Source: an uncultured Pseudomonadota bacterium (GTDB lineage Bacteria; Pseudomonadota; Gammaproteobacteria; Burkholderiales; SG8-39). From it: a stretch of 64,000 nt of DNA. Below, one piece after another: positions 1 to 7,828 of the stretch (position 1 is its first letter; each line of letters opens with the position of its first letter). Made by a program: the position numbers and the translations under genes. The notes below the pieces were generated by a model. That model was given only the letters and a program-made list of their open reading frames with translations, was not told the DNA's origin and made no database searches. The stretch lies in assembly GCA_903829815.1 (NCBI GenBank), contig CAIKRR010000005.1, positions 1 through 64,000 of the forward strand. Direction: 5' to 3'.

Positions 1-1
1 G

Positions 2-805
2 ACCACCCTCGCCCTGGCACTGGCGTTTCCGTTCGAAGGCAAGCGCATCACCTGGACTGACCTGATCGGCATGCTGCGCGAGACCGGTGTCTCGGTGCTC
101 GACCTCTTCATGATCGGGGCAGCTTCGGGCATCATGATCGGGGCGCTCAACTATTCGGGCGTGGGCTTCACGCTCACCATCGTGCTCTTGCAACTGGCAG
201 GCGGCAGTCTGCTTGCGTTGCTGGTGCTCTCGGCCATCGTCAATATCATTCTCGGCCTCGGGTTGCCCACGGTCGGGGTCTACATCCTGCTGGCTACGCT
301 GATTGCGCCGGCGCTCATCAAGATGGGCATCGAACCGATGGCAGCACACATGTTCATCATGTATTACGGCAGTCTGTCCATGATTTCGCCGCCGGTCGCG
401 ATTGCGGCGTTTGCCGCGGCCAATCTCGCCGGGGCCGATCACAACAAGGCGGGCTGGGCCGCAATGGCCTTTGGCTGGACGATCTTCGTCGTTCCATTCC
501 TCTTCGTGTTCTCGCCGACGCTGCTGGCCAATGGCGACCCGGTGTCGATCGCCATCGACTTTGCGGCCGCCGTGATTGGCATCTGGTTCATATCCGCCTC
601 CATCATGGGCTACTCGGTGCGTCTGCTCTCGGTGGCTGGACGCGTTGGCTACGGTCTGGCCGGTGTGCTCGTATTCATGCCCTCGGTGGTTGCCGGACCG
701 CTGCGCTGGGTCAATCTTGTCGGTGTAGCGCTTGCGCTCACCTTGTTCATTCGCGACCGCGCGCTCGCCGGTCGTCCGCTGGCTTTTTCAACGAGGAGAA
801 CCTGA
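2..805 (+). CDS. TRAP transporter fused permease, C-terminal part (5' truncated)
   Basis: This is the C-terminal end of a TRAP transporter large permease (DctM-like, of the 4TM/12TM fused type), which imports organic acids using an ion gradient and a periplasmic binding protein. The reading frame is open from base 2, so the gene begins before the window. Diagnostic family stretches are visible: LGLPTVGVYILLATLIAPAL and the segment SMISPPVAIAAFAAANLAGA. About six hydrophobic segments remain. Its TGA overlaps the ATG of the next gene (TGATG), so the two are probably co-transcribed. The substrate cannot be read from the sequence. Confidence 0.85.
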   Translation, partial: TTLALALAFPFEGKRITWTDLIGMLRETGVSVLDLFMIGAASGIMIGALNYSGVGFTLTIVLLQLAGGSLLALLVLSAIVNIILGLGLPTVGVYILLATLIAPALIKMGIEPMAAHMFIMYYGSLSMISPPVAIAAFAAANLAGADHNKAGWAAMAFGWTIFVVPFLFVFSPTLLANGDPVSIAIDFAAAVIGIWFISASIMGYSVRLLSVAGRVGYGLAGVLVFMPSVVAGPLRWVNLVGVALALTLFIRDRALAGRPLAFSTRRT

Positions 806-1503
806 TGGTGCGCTATGAAGTGCCGGCCGATCTGGCCGATCGTCTGATGGCTCGTCGGGGTCGTCTGCATGCCTACGACCAATTCAATGCGGCATCGACG
901 GCGATGCTCATCGTCGACATGCAGAACTTCTTCATGAAGGACGGTGAACTCATGTGTGCGCCGGCCGCACGCGACATCGTGCCGAATGTCAATCGCCTGG
1001 CAGCCGAGTTGCGTGCAGCCGGCGGCCTGGTCGTCTGGGTGGTGATGGAAGCGAGCGAGGAGTCGCGCGCCGCCTGGGCCAATTTCCATGAACTGTTTCA
1101 TGCCGAGGCGTTCAATCGACGCATGAAGTCGCTGGGCCCTGCGGGCGAAGGTTTTCGCTTGTGGCCCACCATGCAGCCTGCGGCGGGTGACGAGACGGTG
1201 GTCAAGCGCCGTTACAGCGCTTTCATCGAGGGCTCATCCGATGTCGAGTCGGTGCTCCGGCGCCATGCGATCGACACCGTGCTGGTCACCGGCGTGGCCA
1301 CCAACGTGTGCTGCGAGTCGACCGCGCGCGACTGCATGATGCGCGGTTTTCGCACCGTGATGGTCTCCGATGGCAACGCCTCCTTCACCCAGGCCGAGCA
1401 TGACATGGCGCTGCGCAATTTCATCACCTACTTCGGTGACGTGCAGTCCACCGATGAGGTGCTCGTCCATATGGGACGTGCGCCGGGCCTGGCAGCGGCC
1501 TGA
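805..1503 (+). CDS. isochorismatase-family cysteine hydrolase
   Basis: A 232-residue cytoplasmic hydrolase of the isochorismatase/nicotinamidase superfamily. The catalytic triad is visible: Asp in LIVDMQN (about residue 38), Lys in VVKRRYSAF (about 134) and Cys in VATNVCCESTARD (about 170). Family members hydrolyse amide, ureido or enol-ether bonds, for example in biuret, carbamoyl or isochorismate substrates. The actual substrate is unknown. The start overlaps the stop of the upstream TRAP gene, which suggests that the imported compound or a derivative of it is hydrolysed here. Confidence 0.85.
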   Translation: MVRYEVPADLADRLMARRGRLHAYDQFNAASTAMLIVDMQNFFMKDGELMCAPAARDIVPNVNRLAAELRAAGGLVVWVVMEASEESRAAWANFHELFHAEAFNRRMKSLGPAGEGFRLWPTMQPAAGDETVVKRRYSAFIEGSSDVESVLRRHAIDTVLVTGVATNVCCESTARDCMMRGFRTVMVSDGNASFTQAEHDMALRNFITYFGDVQSTDEVLVHMGRAPGLAAA

Positions 1504-1745
1504 TCACGTCTTGACGGGGCCGGGCATGGTGATCTCCCTGCCTTGCCCCGGGCGCCAGCCGGTAGCCTGCCGATCGATCTGTGCGGGGTCCTCTTCGAGT
1601 GCTGCAATGTTCACCGCGGGTAGCCCGAGTCCAGGCAAAGCAGGCCGCCGCCGCCGTGACCGATGTTGCATTGCGCGATGAAATGCAGGCGGCAGATGGT
1701 GTAGGCTCATCCTCAACTGAGGTCGAGTTTCGAAGGAGGGGCATC

Positions 1746-2318
1746 ATGAATGCGCGAGATGCATCGTTGCCGGTCGAGGCAGCGGGTCGTGTTGTTCCGA
1801 TCCACGGGCTGCACCATTGGGCCTGGCGTTGCCGTGATGCCGAGGAGACGCGGCACTTCTACGAGGACATCCTGGGCTTGCCTCTGGCGCATCTGATACG
1901 TGCCGAGAACGTGCCGAGCACTGGCGAATTCTGTCCTTACGTCCATCTGTTCTTCCGCATGACCGATGGCTCCTACATCGCGTTTTTCGATCTCGGCGAT
2001 GACATTGCGGCCGAACCCTCACCCAACACGCCGGCCTGGGTCAATCACATGGCGCTCAACGTGGGCTCGATGGCCGAGGTGGTCGAGGCCAAGCGTCGTC
2101 TCGAAGCCCACGGCATTCAGGTGCTCGGTGTGACCGATCACCATTTTGTGCAGTCGATCTACTTCTTCGATCCCAACGGTTTCCGGCTCGAACTCACCTA
2201 CCAGAACGGGTCGTCCGAGTACATGGCGGCCAAGGCGGCAACGGCGCATGAGGAATTGGCCGCCTGGGTCACCGAGAAGGCCCAGCGCAGGATGGCAGCC
2301 GCGACGGCCAGGGGCTGA
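1746..2318 (+). CDS. VOC-family (glyoxalase/dioxygenase fold) protein
   Basis: A 190-residue vicinal-oxygen-chelate protein. The paired beta-alpha-beta units begin with HGLHHWAWRCRDAEETRHFY (about residues 20-39) and AWVNHMALNV (about 97-106), and the C-terminal unit ends in YFFDPNGFRLELTYQN, the usual metal-ligand Glu region. Candidate metal ligands are the His near residue 22, the His in VNHMAL and the Glu in RLELTY. The ATG at 1746 was chosen because a strong ribosome site (GAAGGAGGGG, 1732-1741) precedes it, although the frame is open further upstream. It could be an extradiol-dioxygenase-like or glyoxalase-like enzyme; the substrate is not identifiable. Confidence 0.8.
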   Translation: MNARDASLPVEAAGRVVPIHGLHHWAWRCRDAEETRHFYEDILGLPLAHLIRAENVPSTGEFCPYVHLFFRMTDGSYIAFFDLGDDIAAEPSPNTPAWVNHMALNVGSMAEVVEAKRRLEAHGIQVLGVTDHHFVQSIYFFDPNGFRLELTYQNGSSEYMAAKAATAHEELAAWVTEKAQRRMAAATARG

Positions 2319-2414
2319 GTCGACCCTGCCTGCAGTGCCCACGCTGGGGCAGCCTCTGGCATTGCGTCCGGTACGGCTTCGATGGCTGCTTCGGGTCCCG
2401 GCGGTCAAGACCCT

Positions 2415-3317
2415 TCAGGCGGTCTGCCGCGCTTGCCGCGCCAGTATGTCCGCTCTGCGCGCGAGCAGTCGTTGTGCTCGCTGCACGACCGGGATGTCGA
2501 TCATCCGACCATCGATCTGAAACGAGGCGCGCCCTGCCAGACGCGCTGCCTGGTCAAGGGCGATGACTCGTTCGGCATAGGCGATATCGGCGGCCGATGG
2601 GGAGTACTCCTCGTTGACGATCGTGACCTGACCGGGGTGTATGCAACTGGCCCCATCGAATCCGAGTGCACGCGAACGACGTACCATCGCGCGAAAGCGT
2701 CCCCAGTCGGAAAAGTCAGCGACCGTGCTGATGTATCCCAATGGCATCACACCCGCCGCCCGCGCTGCGATGATCATCTGCTGCTTGGGCATCATGAGTG
2801 CTTCGTCGCTCGGGTCCATGCCGCATTCGAGCGCGAAATCCTCGCCGCCGATGTTCATCGCCACGACACGCGGGCTGGCTCTTGCGATCTCGTGCATCGC
2901 CAGGAAGGCTGCCGGTGTCTCGATCATGACCAGAAAGCGCGTGTGGCCGTTGGGCAGGCCAGCCAGCACTTCGCGTTCGCCTGCCAGTTCGTCGAGCAGG
3001 CGCACATGCGACGCGCCATCGACCTTGGTGATCGCGATGGCATCGACATGCGGCCCGATCACGGCTTCGATGTCGCGCACGGCCAGAGACAGCGGGCGAT
3101 TGATCCGCACCACGACGTCGGCGCCACCGCGCCGAACGCGTTCGGCAGCCGAGGCGACCTGCGCGCGCGCGCCAGCCTTTTCGGCCAATGGCACGCTGTC
3201 TTCGAGGTCGAGTTGTATCGCATCGGCGCCGCGCGTGTGCGCGCGGTCGACAAAGCGCTCGACATTGGCCGGCACGTAGAGCAGCGAGCGCCACACCGGG
3301 CGGTCAGCGATCTTCAT
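2415..3317 (-). CDS. HpcH/HpaI aldolase / CitE-like CoA-ester lyase
   Basis: A 300-residue member of the citrate lyase beta/malyl-CoA lyase family, which cleaves 3-hydroxyacyl-CoA esters (malyl-, methylmalyl- or citramalyl-CoA) to acetyl-, propionyl- or pyruvate-type products. Family motifs include WRSLLYVPAN at the N-terminus, DLEDSVPLAEK (metal-binding Glu/Asp region), VRINRP, MIETPAA, and GFDGASCIHPGQV near residue 240. The ATG at 3317 begins the conserved N-terminus, has GGAG upstream and overlaps the end of the preceding CoA-transferase by 14 bases, so the two are translated together. A citramalyl-CoA or methylmalyl-CoA lyase role is inferred from its neighbours. Confidence 0.85.
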   Translation of the reverse strand: MKIADRPVWRSLLYVPANVERFVDRAHTRGADAIQLDLEDSVPLAEKAGARAQVASAAERVRRGGADVVVRINRPLSLAVRDIEAVIGPHVDAIAITKVDGASHVRLLDELAGEREVLAGLPNGHTRFLVMIETPAAFLAMHEIARASPRVVAMNIGGEDFALECGMDPSDEALMMPKQQMIIAARAAGVMPLGYISTVADFSDWGRFRAMVRRSRALGFDGASCIHPGQVTIVNEEYSPSAADIAYAERVIALDQAARLAGRASFQIDGRMIDIPVVQRAQRLLARRADILARQARQTA

Positions 3318-4569
3318 CGGGTTCTCCGTGTATGACGCCGTCTCGGCGCAAGGCGGCCAGGCGGGTCGCGTCGATGCCGATGCGAGCAAGGACCTGGGCG
3401 TTGTGTTCACCCAGACGCGGTGCAGGCGCGGTGATTGTCCCTGGGGTTGCACTGAAACGTGGCACCGGCTGGTGCATCGGAATCGACCCCATCTGGGCAT
3501 CGGCTATTTCGGTAAAGAGACCGCGTGCGCGCACATGGGGGTCGTCGCCGATCTGCGAGGCATCCAGCATCGGTCCGACGGTGACCTCGGCGGCACGAAA
3601 GAATTGCACCACCTCGGCCTGACTGCGCCCGGCGATGAACTCGGCGATGAGGGCATCGAGTGCCTCCCAGTTGAGCAGGCGCTCGCGGTTGGTGCAAAAA
3701 CGCGTGTCGGCAATGAGTTCGGGCTGTCCGATGGCACGAAACAGCCGCTCGGTCATCTGCTGGGTCGAGGCCGACAGGCACACATGGTGTCCGTCCAGGG
3801 TCCGGTAGGCATTGCGCGGGGCCGAGTTGGTCGAGCGGTTGCCCGTGCGTGGTTTGACCTGACCGGTGAGGCGATAATTGGCCAGTTGCGGCCCCAGTAC
3901 CGCCACCAGCGGGTCGAGTAGTGGCAGGTCGATGATCTGACCCCTGCCGCCATTGACCTCGACCTCGCGCAGAGCCATCAGTACCGCGCTGGCCCCGTAC
4001 AGACCCGCCACCGAGTCGGCCAGGTAGAACGGCGGCAGCAGCGGTTCGCGGTCGGCAAAGCCATTCATCGCGGCAAAACCCGACAGGCCTTCCACCAGCG
4101 TGCCAAACCCGGGCTGGCGGCTGTAGGGCCCATCCTGTCCCCACCCCGAGATCCGCACGATCACCAGACGCGGGGCGGCTGCCAGGAGGCGCTCTGGTGC
4201 CAGTCCCATTGCTTCGAGAGTGCCTGGACGAAAGCTCTCGATCAGGCAGTGGGCGGTGGGTGCCAGTTCGAGCAGCAGTTCGATGGCAGCCGGTGCGCGG
4301 AAGTCGATCGAGAGGCTTTTCTTGTTGCGGGCATAGACCTTCCAGGCAGTTGCAACGCCATCGACCTGCCACTGTCGCAGGGTGTCGCCTGTGGGTGGCT
4401 CGACCTTGATCACCTCAGCGCCAAAGTCAGCCAGTTGCTGCGACAGGATATTGCCTGCTACCAGCCGAGAGAGATCCAGCACCCGGACGCCTCGCAGGGG
4501 CCCGGGCAGCGCTTCGGGGCGGGGCGATGGGGTGGGGACGGCAGCAGTCTGGGGAGCGGGATCGTTCAT
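3304..4569 (-). CDS. class III (CaiB/BaiF) CoA-transferase, copy 1
   Basis: A 421-residue family III acyl-CoA:carboxylate CoA-transferase, which moves CoA from a donor such as succinyl-CoA to a free acid. Family features are LRGVRVLDLSRLVAGNILSQ, the core stretch FGAEVIKVEPP, YARNKKSLSIDFR, GWGQDGPYS, and the catalytic-Asp region YLADSVAGLYG (about residue 196). The N-terminal 25 residues are proline/alanine rich and not conserved. It lies upstream of and overlaps the CitE-like lyase, and is divergent from a hydratase and a second CoA-transferase. This set suggests activation of a dicarboxylic acid before hydration and cleavage. Confidence 0.87.
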   Translation of the reverse strand: MNDPAPQTAAVPTPSPRPEALPGPLRGVRVLDLSRLVAGNILSQQLADFGAEVIKVEPPTGDTLRQWQVDGVATAWKVYARNKKSLSIDFRAPAAIELLLELAPTAHCLIESFRPGTLEAMGLAPERLLAAAPRLVIVRISGWGQDGPYSRQPGFGTLVEGLSGFAAMNGFADREPLLPPFYLADSVAGLYGASAVLMALREVEVNGGRGQIIDLPLLDPLVAVLGPQLANYRLTGQVKPRTGNRSTNSAPRNAYRTLDGHHVCLSASTQQMTERLFRAIGQPELIADTRFCTNRERLLNWEALDALIAEFIAGRSQAEVVQFFRAAEVTVGPMLDASQIGDDPHVRARGLFTEIADAQMGSIPMHQPVPRFSATPGTITAPAPRLGEHNAQVLARIGIDATRLAALRRDGVIHGEPDEDR

Positions 4570-4721
4570 GACAGTTGCAGGCAGGGCTTGAGCCGTCGCA
4601 GCCGATGATACGCCAGAGGGCTACAATCCGGCCACAACCCCTGGCCCTCAGAGCCCTCGACTCCGGACATTCAGCCCGCTCAATTTCAGCCCTCAACATC
4701 TCGGCCCCGGTGCCTCTCCTC

Positions 4722-5636
4722 ATGAGCTTGCACGACATCGCATCGCTGCGCACCTGGATTGGTCGGAGCGAGACTCAGGTTGATCATGTCACCGTGCCCA
4801 CGGTGCAGCGACTGGCAGCCCTGCTCGATCGTGATGACCCGTTGCCGCAACTGGGCGATACGCTGCCGATCGGTTGGTATTCGGTGCTGTTTCCGCGGGT
4901 GGTTCGCCGCTCGCAGGTGGGCAGCGACGGTCATCCCGAACGGGGTGACTTTCTGCCGCCGGTGGCACTGCCACGGCGCATGTTTGCCGGGCGCCGCACC
5001 TGGTTTCACGCGCCCCTGCTGCTGGGCGACATCGCTGAAAAGCGTGCCTCGATCAAGGATGTGACACTCAAGGAAGGGCGCAGTGGCGTCATGGTGTTCG
5101 TGACGGTGCGCGCTGAAATTCATTCGCCACGCGGACTTGCGATCATCGAGGAGCAGGACATCGTATACCGCGAGGCAAGCCAGGCCAGGGCTGCAAGCGA
5201 TGCAGACAAGCGCACCGCGCCGACGGTTGTTTCCGGCACCAGCGTGGCCGCGCTCCAGCCTGCCTGGCGACGGCCCTTCCGTGCCGATGAACCGACCCTG
5301 TTTCGCTACTCGGCGCTGACCTTCAATGGTCATCGCATCCACTACGATCTGCCTTATACGACCGCAGTCGAGGGCTACCCGACGCTGGTCGTCAATGGTG
5401 GCCTTGCCACCCTGCTGCTGTACGAACTGGCGCGCGAGCACATCGAACGACCTGTGGTGTCGTTCAGTTCGCGCAATCTGCGCCCGATGTTTGTCGACCA
5501 GCCGCTCATGCTCGAGGGTGCTCAGCGTCCTGCGGGCGGGGCCTGGTTGCGGGTTGTCGACGAGGCCGGCGCAGTGGCCCTCTGGGCCGAGGCGCACTGT
5601 GATGCCGATCGGCTTGCCCCCACCGTGCCTGCCTGA
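4722..5636 (+). CDS. FAS1-like/MaoC-type enoyl-CoA hydratase (itaconyl-/mesaconyl-CoA hydratase-like)
   Basis: A 304-residue double hot-dog hydratase of the HTD2/mesaconyl-C4-CoA hydratase group. The N-terminal half holds the characteristic DFLPPVALPRRMFAGRRTWF and the C-terminal half the hydratase motif RYSALTFNGHRIHYD (about residues 197-211), where His and Asp are the expected catalytic pair. The following segment reads LVVNGGL where relatives, as I recall them, usually have a His-Gly-Pro. The ATG at 4722 was chosen as the start of the conserved N-terminus; the frame is open back to 4575 but that part is low-complexity. Ten bases separate it from the next CoA-transferase. Substrate is inferred from context. 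Confidence 0.8.
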   Translation: MSLHDIASLRTWIGRSETQVDHVTVPTVQRLAALLDRDDPLPQLGDTLPIGWYSVLFPRVVRRSQVGSDGHPERGDFLPPVALPRRMFAGRRTWFHAPLLLGDIAEKRASIKDVTLKEGRSGVMVFVTVRAEIHSPRGLAIIEEQDIVYREASQARAASDADKRTAPTVVSGTSVAALQPAWRRPFRADEPTLFRYSALTFNGHRIHYDLPYTTAVEGYPTLVVNGGLATLLLYELAREHIERPVVSFSSRNLRPMFVDQPLMLEGAQRPAGGAWLRVVDEAGAVALWAEAHCDADRLAPTVPA

Positions 5637-5646
5637 GGATCCAATC

Positions 5647-6849
5647 ATGGCTGGTGGCCCGCTCGAAGGTACGCGCATCATCGACCTCACCTCGGTGGTG
5701 GTCGGGCCACTGGCCACCCAGGTGCTGGCCGATCATGGCGCCGACGTGATCAAGGTCGAGAGTCCGGCCGGGGATATCGGGCGTCATCTTGCCGGGCGCG
5801 GACGTTCTCCGGGGATGTCGGCCAAGTTCATGCACCTGAACCGCAACAAGCGCTCGATCGTGCTCGATCTGCGCCAGTCAAGCGCGCTGCAGGTGATGCG
5901 CGGGTTGCTCGTCGATGCCGATGTGCTGCTCTGGAACGTGCGGCCCGCTTCGATGCAGCGTCTCGGTCTCGATTACTCGAGCGTGCGCGCGATCAATCCG
6001 CGGCTCATCTACTGCGGCATGTTCGGCTTCGGCCAAGCGGGGTGCTACCGCGACCGGCCCGCCTACGACTCCATCATCCAGGGCATCTCGGGCGTTGCAG
6101 CGCTGCATGAGCGCGTGACCGGCACGCCGCGCTACGTACCCTATGTGATGGCTGATCGAACGGTGGGCCTGATCGCGGTGCAGATGATCCTGATGGCGCT
6201 GCTGCGCCGTGTCCGCACCGGCGAGGGCGAGTCGATCGAAATTCCCATGTTCGAGAACATGGTGGCTCAAGTGATGACCGAACACATGTATCAGGCCAGC
6301 TTCGAGCCGCCGATCGGCGGCTATGGCGATCCACGCGTGCTCGACCCCGAGAACCGGCCACTGGCCACGCGCGACGGGTTCCTGTGCCTGTCGGCCAACA
6401 CCGACCCCCAGGCGCACGCCTTGTTCGAGGCAATCGGGCGACCCGAACTGGCGCTCGACCCGCGCTTTGCCACGGTGGCTGCGCGGTTTCAGAACGTGAA
6501 GGACTACTTCGTCATTCGTGCCGAGGGTCTGGCCCGCAAGACCACCGCCGAGTGGCTCGAGATCTTCGATCGGCTCGATGTGCCGGCTGCGCCTTACCAT
6601 CGTCTGGAGACACTACGCGATGATCCGCACCTGCGCGATGTCGGCCTGTTCCAGACCGTCGACCATCCGAGCGAGGGCGGTTTCGTCAATATCGGTCTGG
6701 CCAACCGGATGTCCGGGGGCGCACGCGCCGACTTTCAGGGGGCGCCGCGTCTGGGCCAGCATACGCGTGAGGTGTTGCGCGAAGCCGGGCTCGATGAGTC
6801 GGCCATTGCCGCGCTGCTGGCAGCCGGTGCGGCGGTGGCAGGTGACTGA
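5647..6849 (+). CDS. class III (CaiB/BaiF) CoA-transferase, copy 2
   Basis: A 400-residue class III CoA-transferase, paralogous to the one at 3304-4569 but not a recent duplicate. It shows LEGTRIIDLTSVVVGP at the N-terminus, LADHGADVIKVESPAGD, FMHLNRNKRSIVLDL, and a catalytic-Asp region around YVMADRTVGL (about residue 167). The ATG at 5647 gives the canonical N-terminus. It sits ten bases after the hydratase and one base before the Bug receptor, so these three plus-strand genes form an operon. Two CoA-transferases around one hydratase and one lyase suggest activation of two related acids or use of two CoA donors. Confidence 0.87.
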   Translation: MAGGPLEGTRIIDLTSVVVGPLATQVLADHGADVIKVESPAGDIGRHLAGRGRSPGMSAKFMHLNRNKRSIVLDLRQSSALQVMRGLLVDADVLLWNVRPASMQRLGLDYSSVRAINPRLIYCGMFGFGQAGCYRDRPAYDSIIQGISGVAALHERVTGTPRYVPYVMADRTVGLIAVQMILMALLRRVRTGEGESIEIPMFENMVAQVMTEHMYQASFEPPIGGYGDPRVLDPENRPLATRDGFLCLSANTDPQAHALFEAIGRPELALDPRFATVAARFQNVKDYFVIRAEGLARKTTAEWLEIFDRLDVPAAPYHRLETLRDDPHLRDVGLFQTVDHPSEGGFVNIGLANRMSGGARADFQGAPRLGQHTREVLREAGLDESAIAALLAAGAAVAGD

Positions 6850-6850
6850 G

Positions 6851-7825
6851 GTGCGCAGCCTCTGCCTTGCCCTGCTGGTCGTGCTGGGTGTCGCGCTGAG
6901 CGGCTCGGCAGCCCAGGCGCAGCCGCGGTTTCCCCAGCGCGCTGTGCACCTCATCGTGCCGTTTCCACCGGGTGGCAGTACCGACATCGTGGCGCGTGCC
7001 ATCGCGCAGGCCATGTCCGATGGCTTCGGTCAGCCGGTCATCATCGACAATCGTCCCGGGGCGGGCGGATCGATCGGCGTCGAGGCTGCGGTTCGCGCCC
7101 CGGCCGATGGGTACACGCTGGTGATGGGACATATCGGCACGCTGGCGGTAAACCCTGCCCTGTATGCCCACCTGCCCTACGATCCCCTGCGTGATCTGGC
7201 GCCGATCGACTTGATTGCGCTGGTGCCCAACATCCTCGTGGTGCATCCCTCGCTGCCTGCCAGCACGGTGCAGGAACTGGTGGCGCTGCTGCGGGCCCGG
7301 CCGGGTGCCTACAGCTATGCCTCCGGTGGCGCCGGCAGCGCGGCGCATCTGGCGGTGGAGTATTTCAAGCTGGTAACCGGCACTGACATCGTGCATGTGC
7401 CCTACAAGGGTACCGGGCCGGCCATGACCGATCTGCTGGGTGGCCAGGTGGCCCTCACCATGACCGGCTTGCCGCCCTTGGCGCCTCAGATCCGTGCCGG
7501 GCGGGTGCGTGCCCTGGCCGTGGCCGGCAATCAGCGTCTGGCCCAGATGCCCAATCTGCCGACGGTGGCCGAGTCGGGCTATCCCGGGTTTGCCGCGACG
7601 CAGTGGTACGGCCTGCTGGCACCGGCCGGGACGCCTGCCGCTGTCATCGATCGTCTGCATGCTGAAGTCGTGCGCAGTCTTGCCCTGCCCGCTGTGCGCA
7701 TGCGTCTGGAGGCCGAAGGCGCCGAGCCGGTCGACAGTTCGCCGGCTCGCTTTGCTGCGTTCATTCGCGCTGAAATCGAGCGCTGGGGCAAGGTGGTTCG
7801 TGACGCGCGCATCCGGGCCGATTGA
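6851..7825 (+). CDS. Bug/TctC-family periplasmic solute receptor, copy 1
   Basis: A 324-residue tripartite tricarboxylate receptor (Bug family), a periplasmic protein that binds organic acids. It has a cleavable signal peptide (hydrophobic core LALLVVLGVALSG, then SAAQAQ) and the family motifs VPFPPGGSTDIVAR, IDNRPGAGGSIG, VPYKGTGPA and a PNLPTVAESG-type segment. The GTG at 6851 is preferred because it places an Arg before the hydrophobic core; a GTG at 6842 inside the previous gene is an alternative. No TctA/TctB membrane partners are in the window, so it is an orphan receptor, as is common in Burkholderiales. Its ligand is probably the acid used by the upstream CoA-transferase genes. Confidence 0.88.
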   Translation: MRSLCLALLVVLGVALSGSAAQAQPRFPQRAVHLIVPFPPGGSTDIVARAIAQAMSDGFGQPVIIDNRPGAGGSIGVEAAVRAPADGYTLVMGHIGTLAVNPALYAHLPYDPLRDLAPIDLIALVPNILVVHPSLPASTVQELVALLRARPGAYSYASGGAGSAAHLAVEYFKLVTGTDIVHVPYKGTGPAMTDLLGGQVALTMTGLPPLAPQIRAGRVRALAVAGNQRLAQMPNLPTVAESGYPGFAATQWYGLLAPAGTPAAVIDRLHAEVVRSLALPAVRMRLEAEGAEPVDSSPARFAAFIRAEIERWGKVVRDARIRAD

Positions 7826-7828
7826 CCG

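Noticed and set aside
1504..1716. minus-strand frame ending PGQGREITMPGPVKT between the isochorismatase and VOC genes
   Set aside because: It looked like a possible C-terminal gene remnant, but no family could be recognised and there is no start or upstream domain, so no pseudogene is called.
4594..4627. divergent promoters between the two CoA-transferase units
   Set aside because: TACAAT (4622-4627) and, on the other strand, TATCAT (4610-4605) are present, but neither has a -35 at 16-18 bases, so neither was called.
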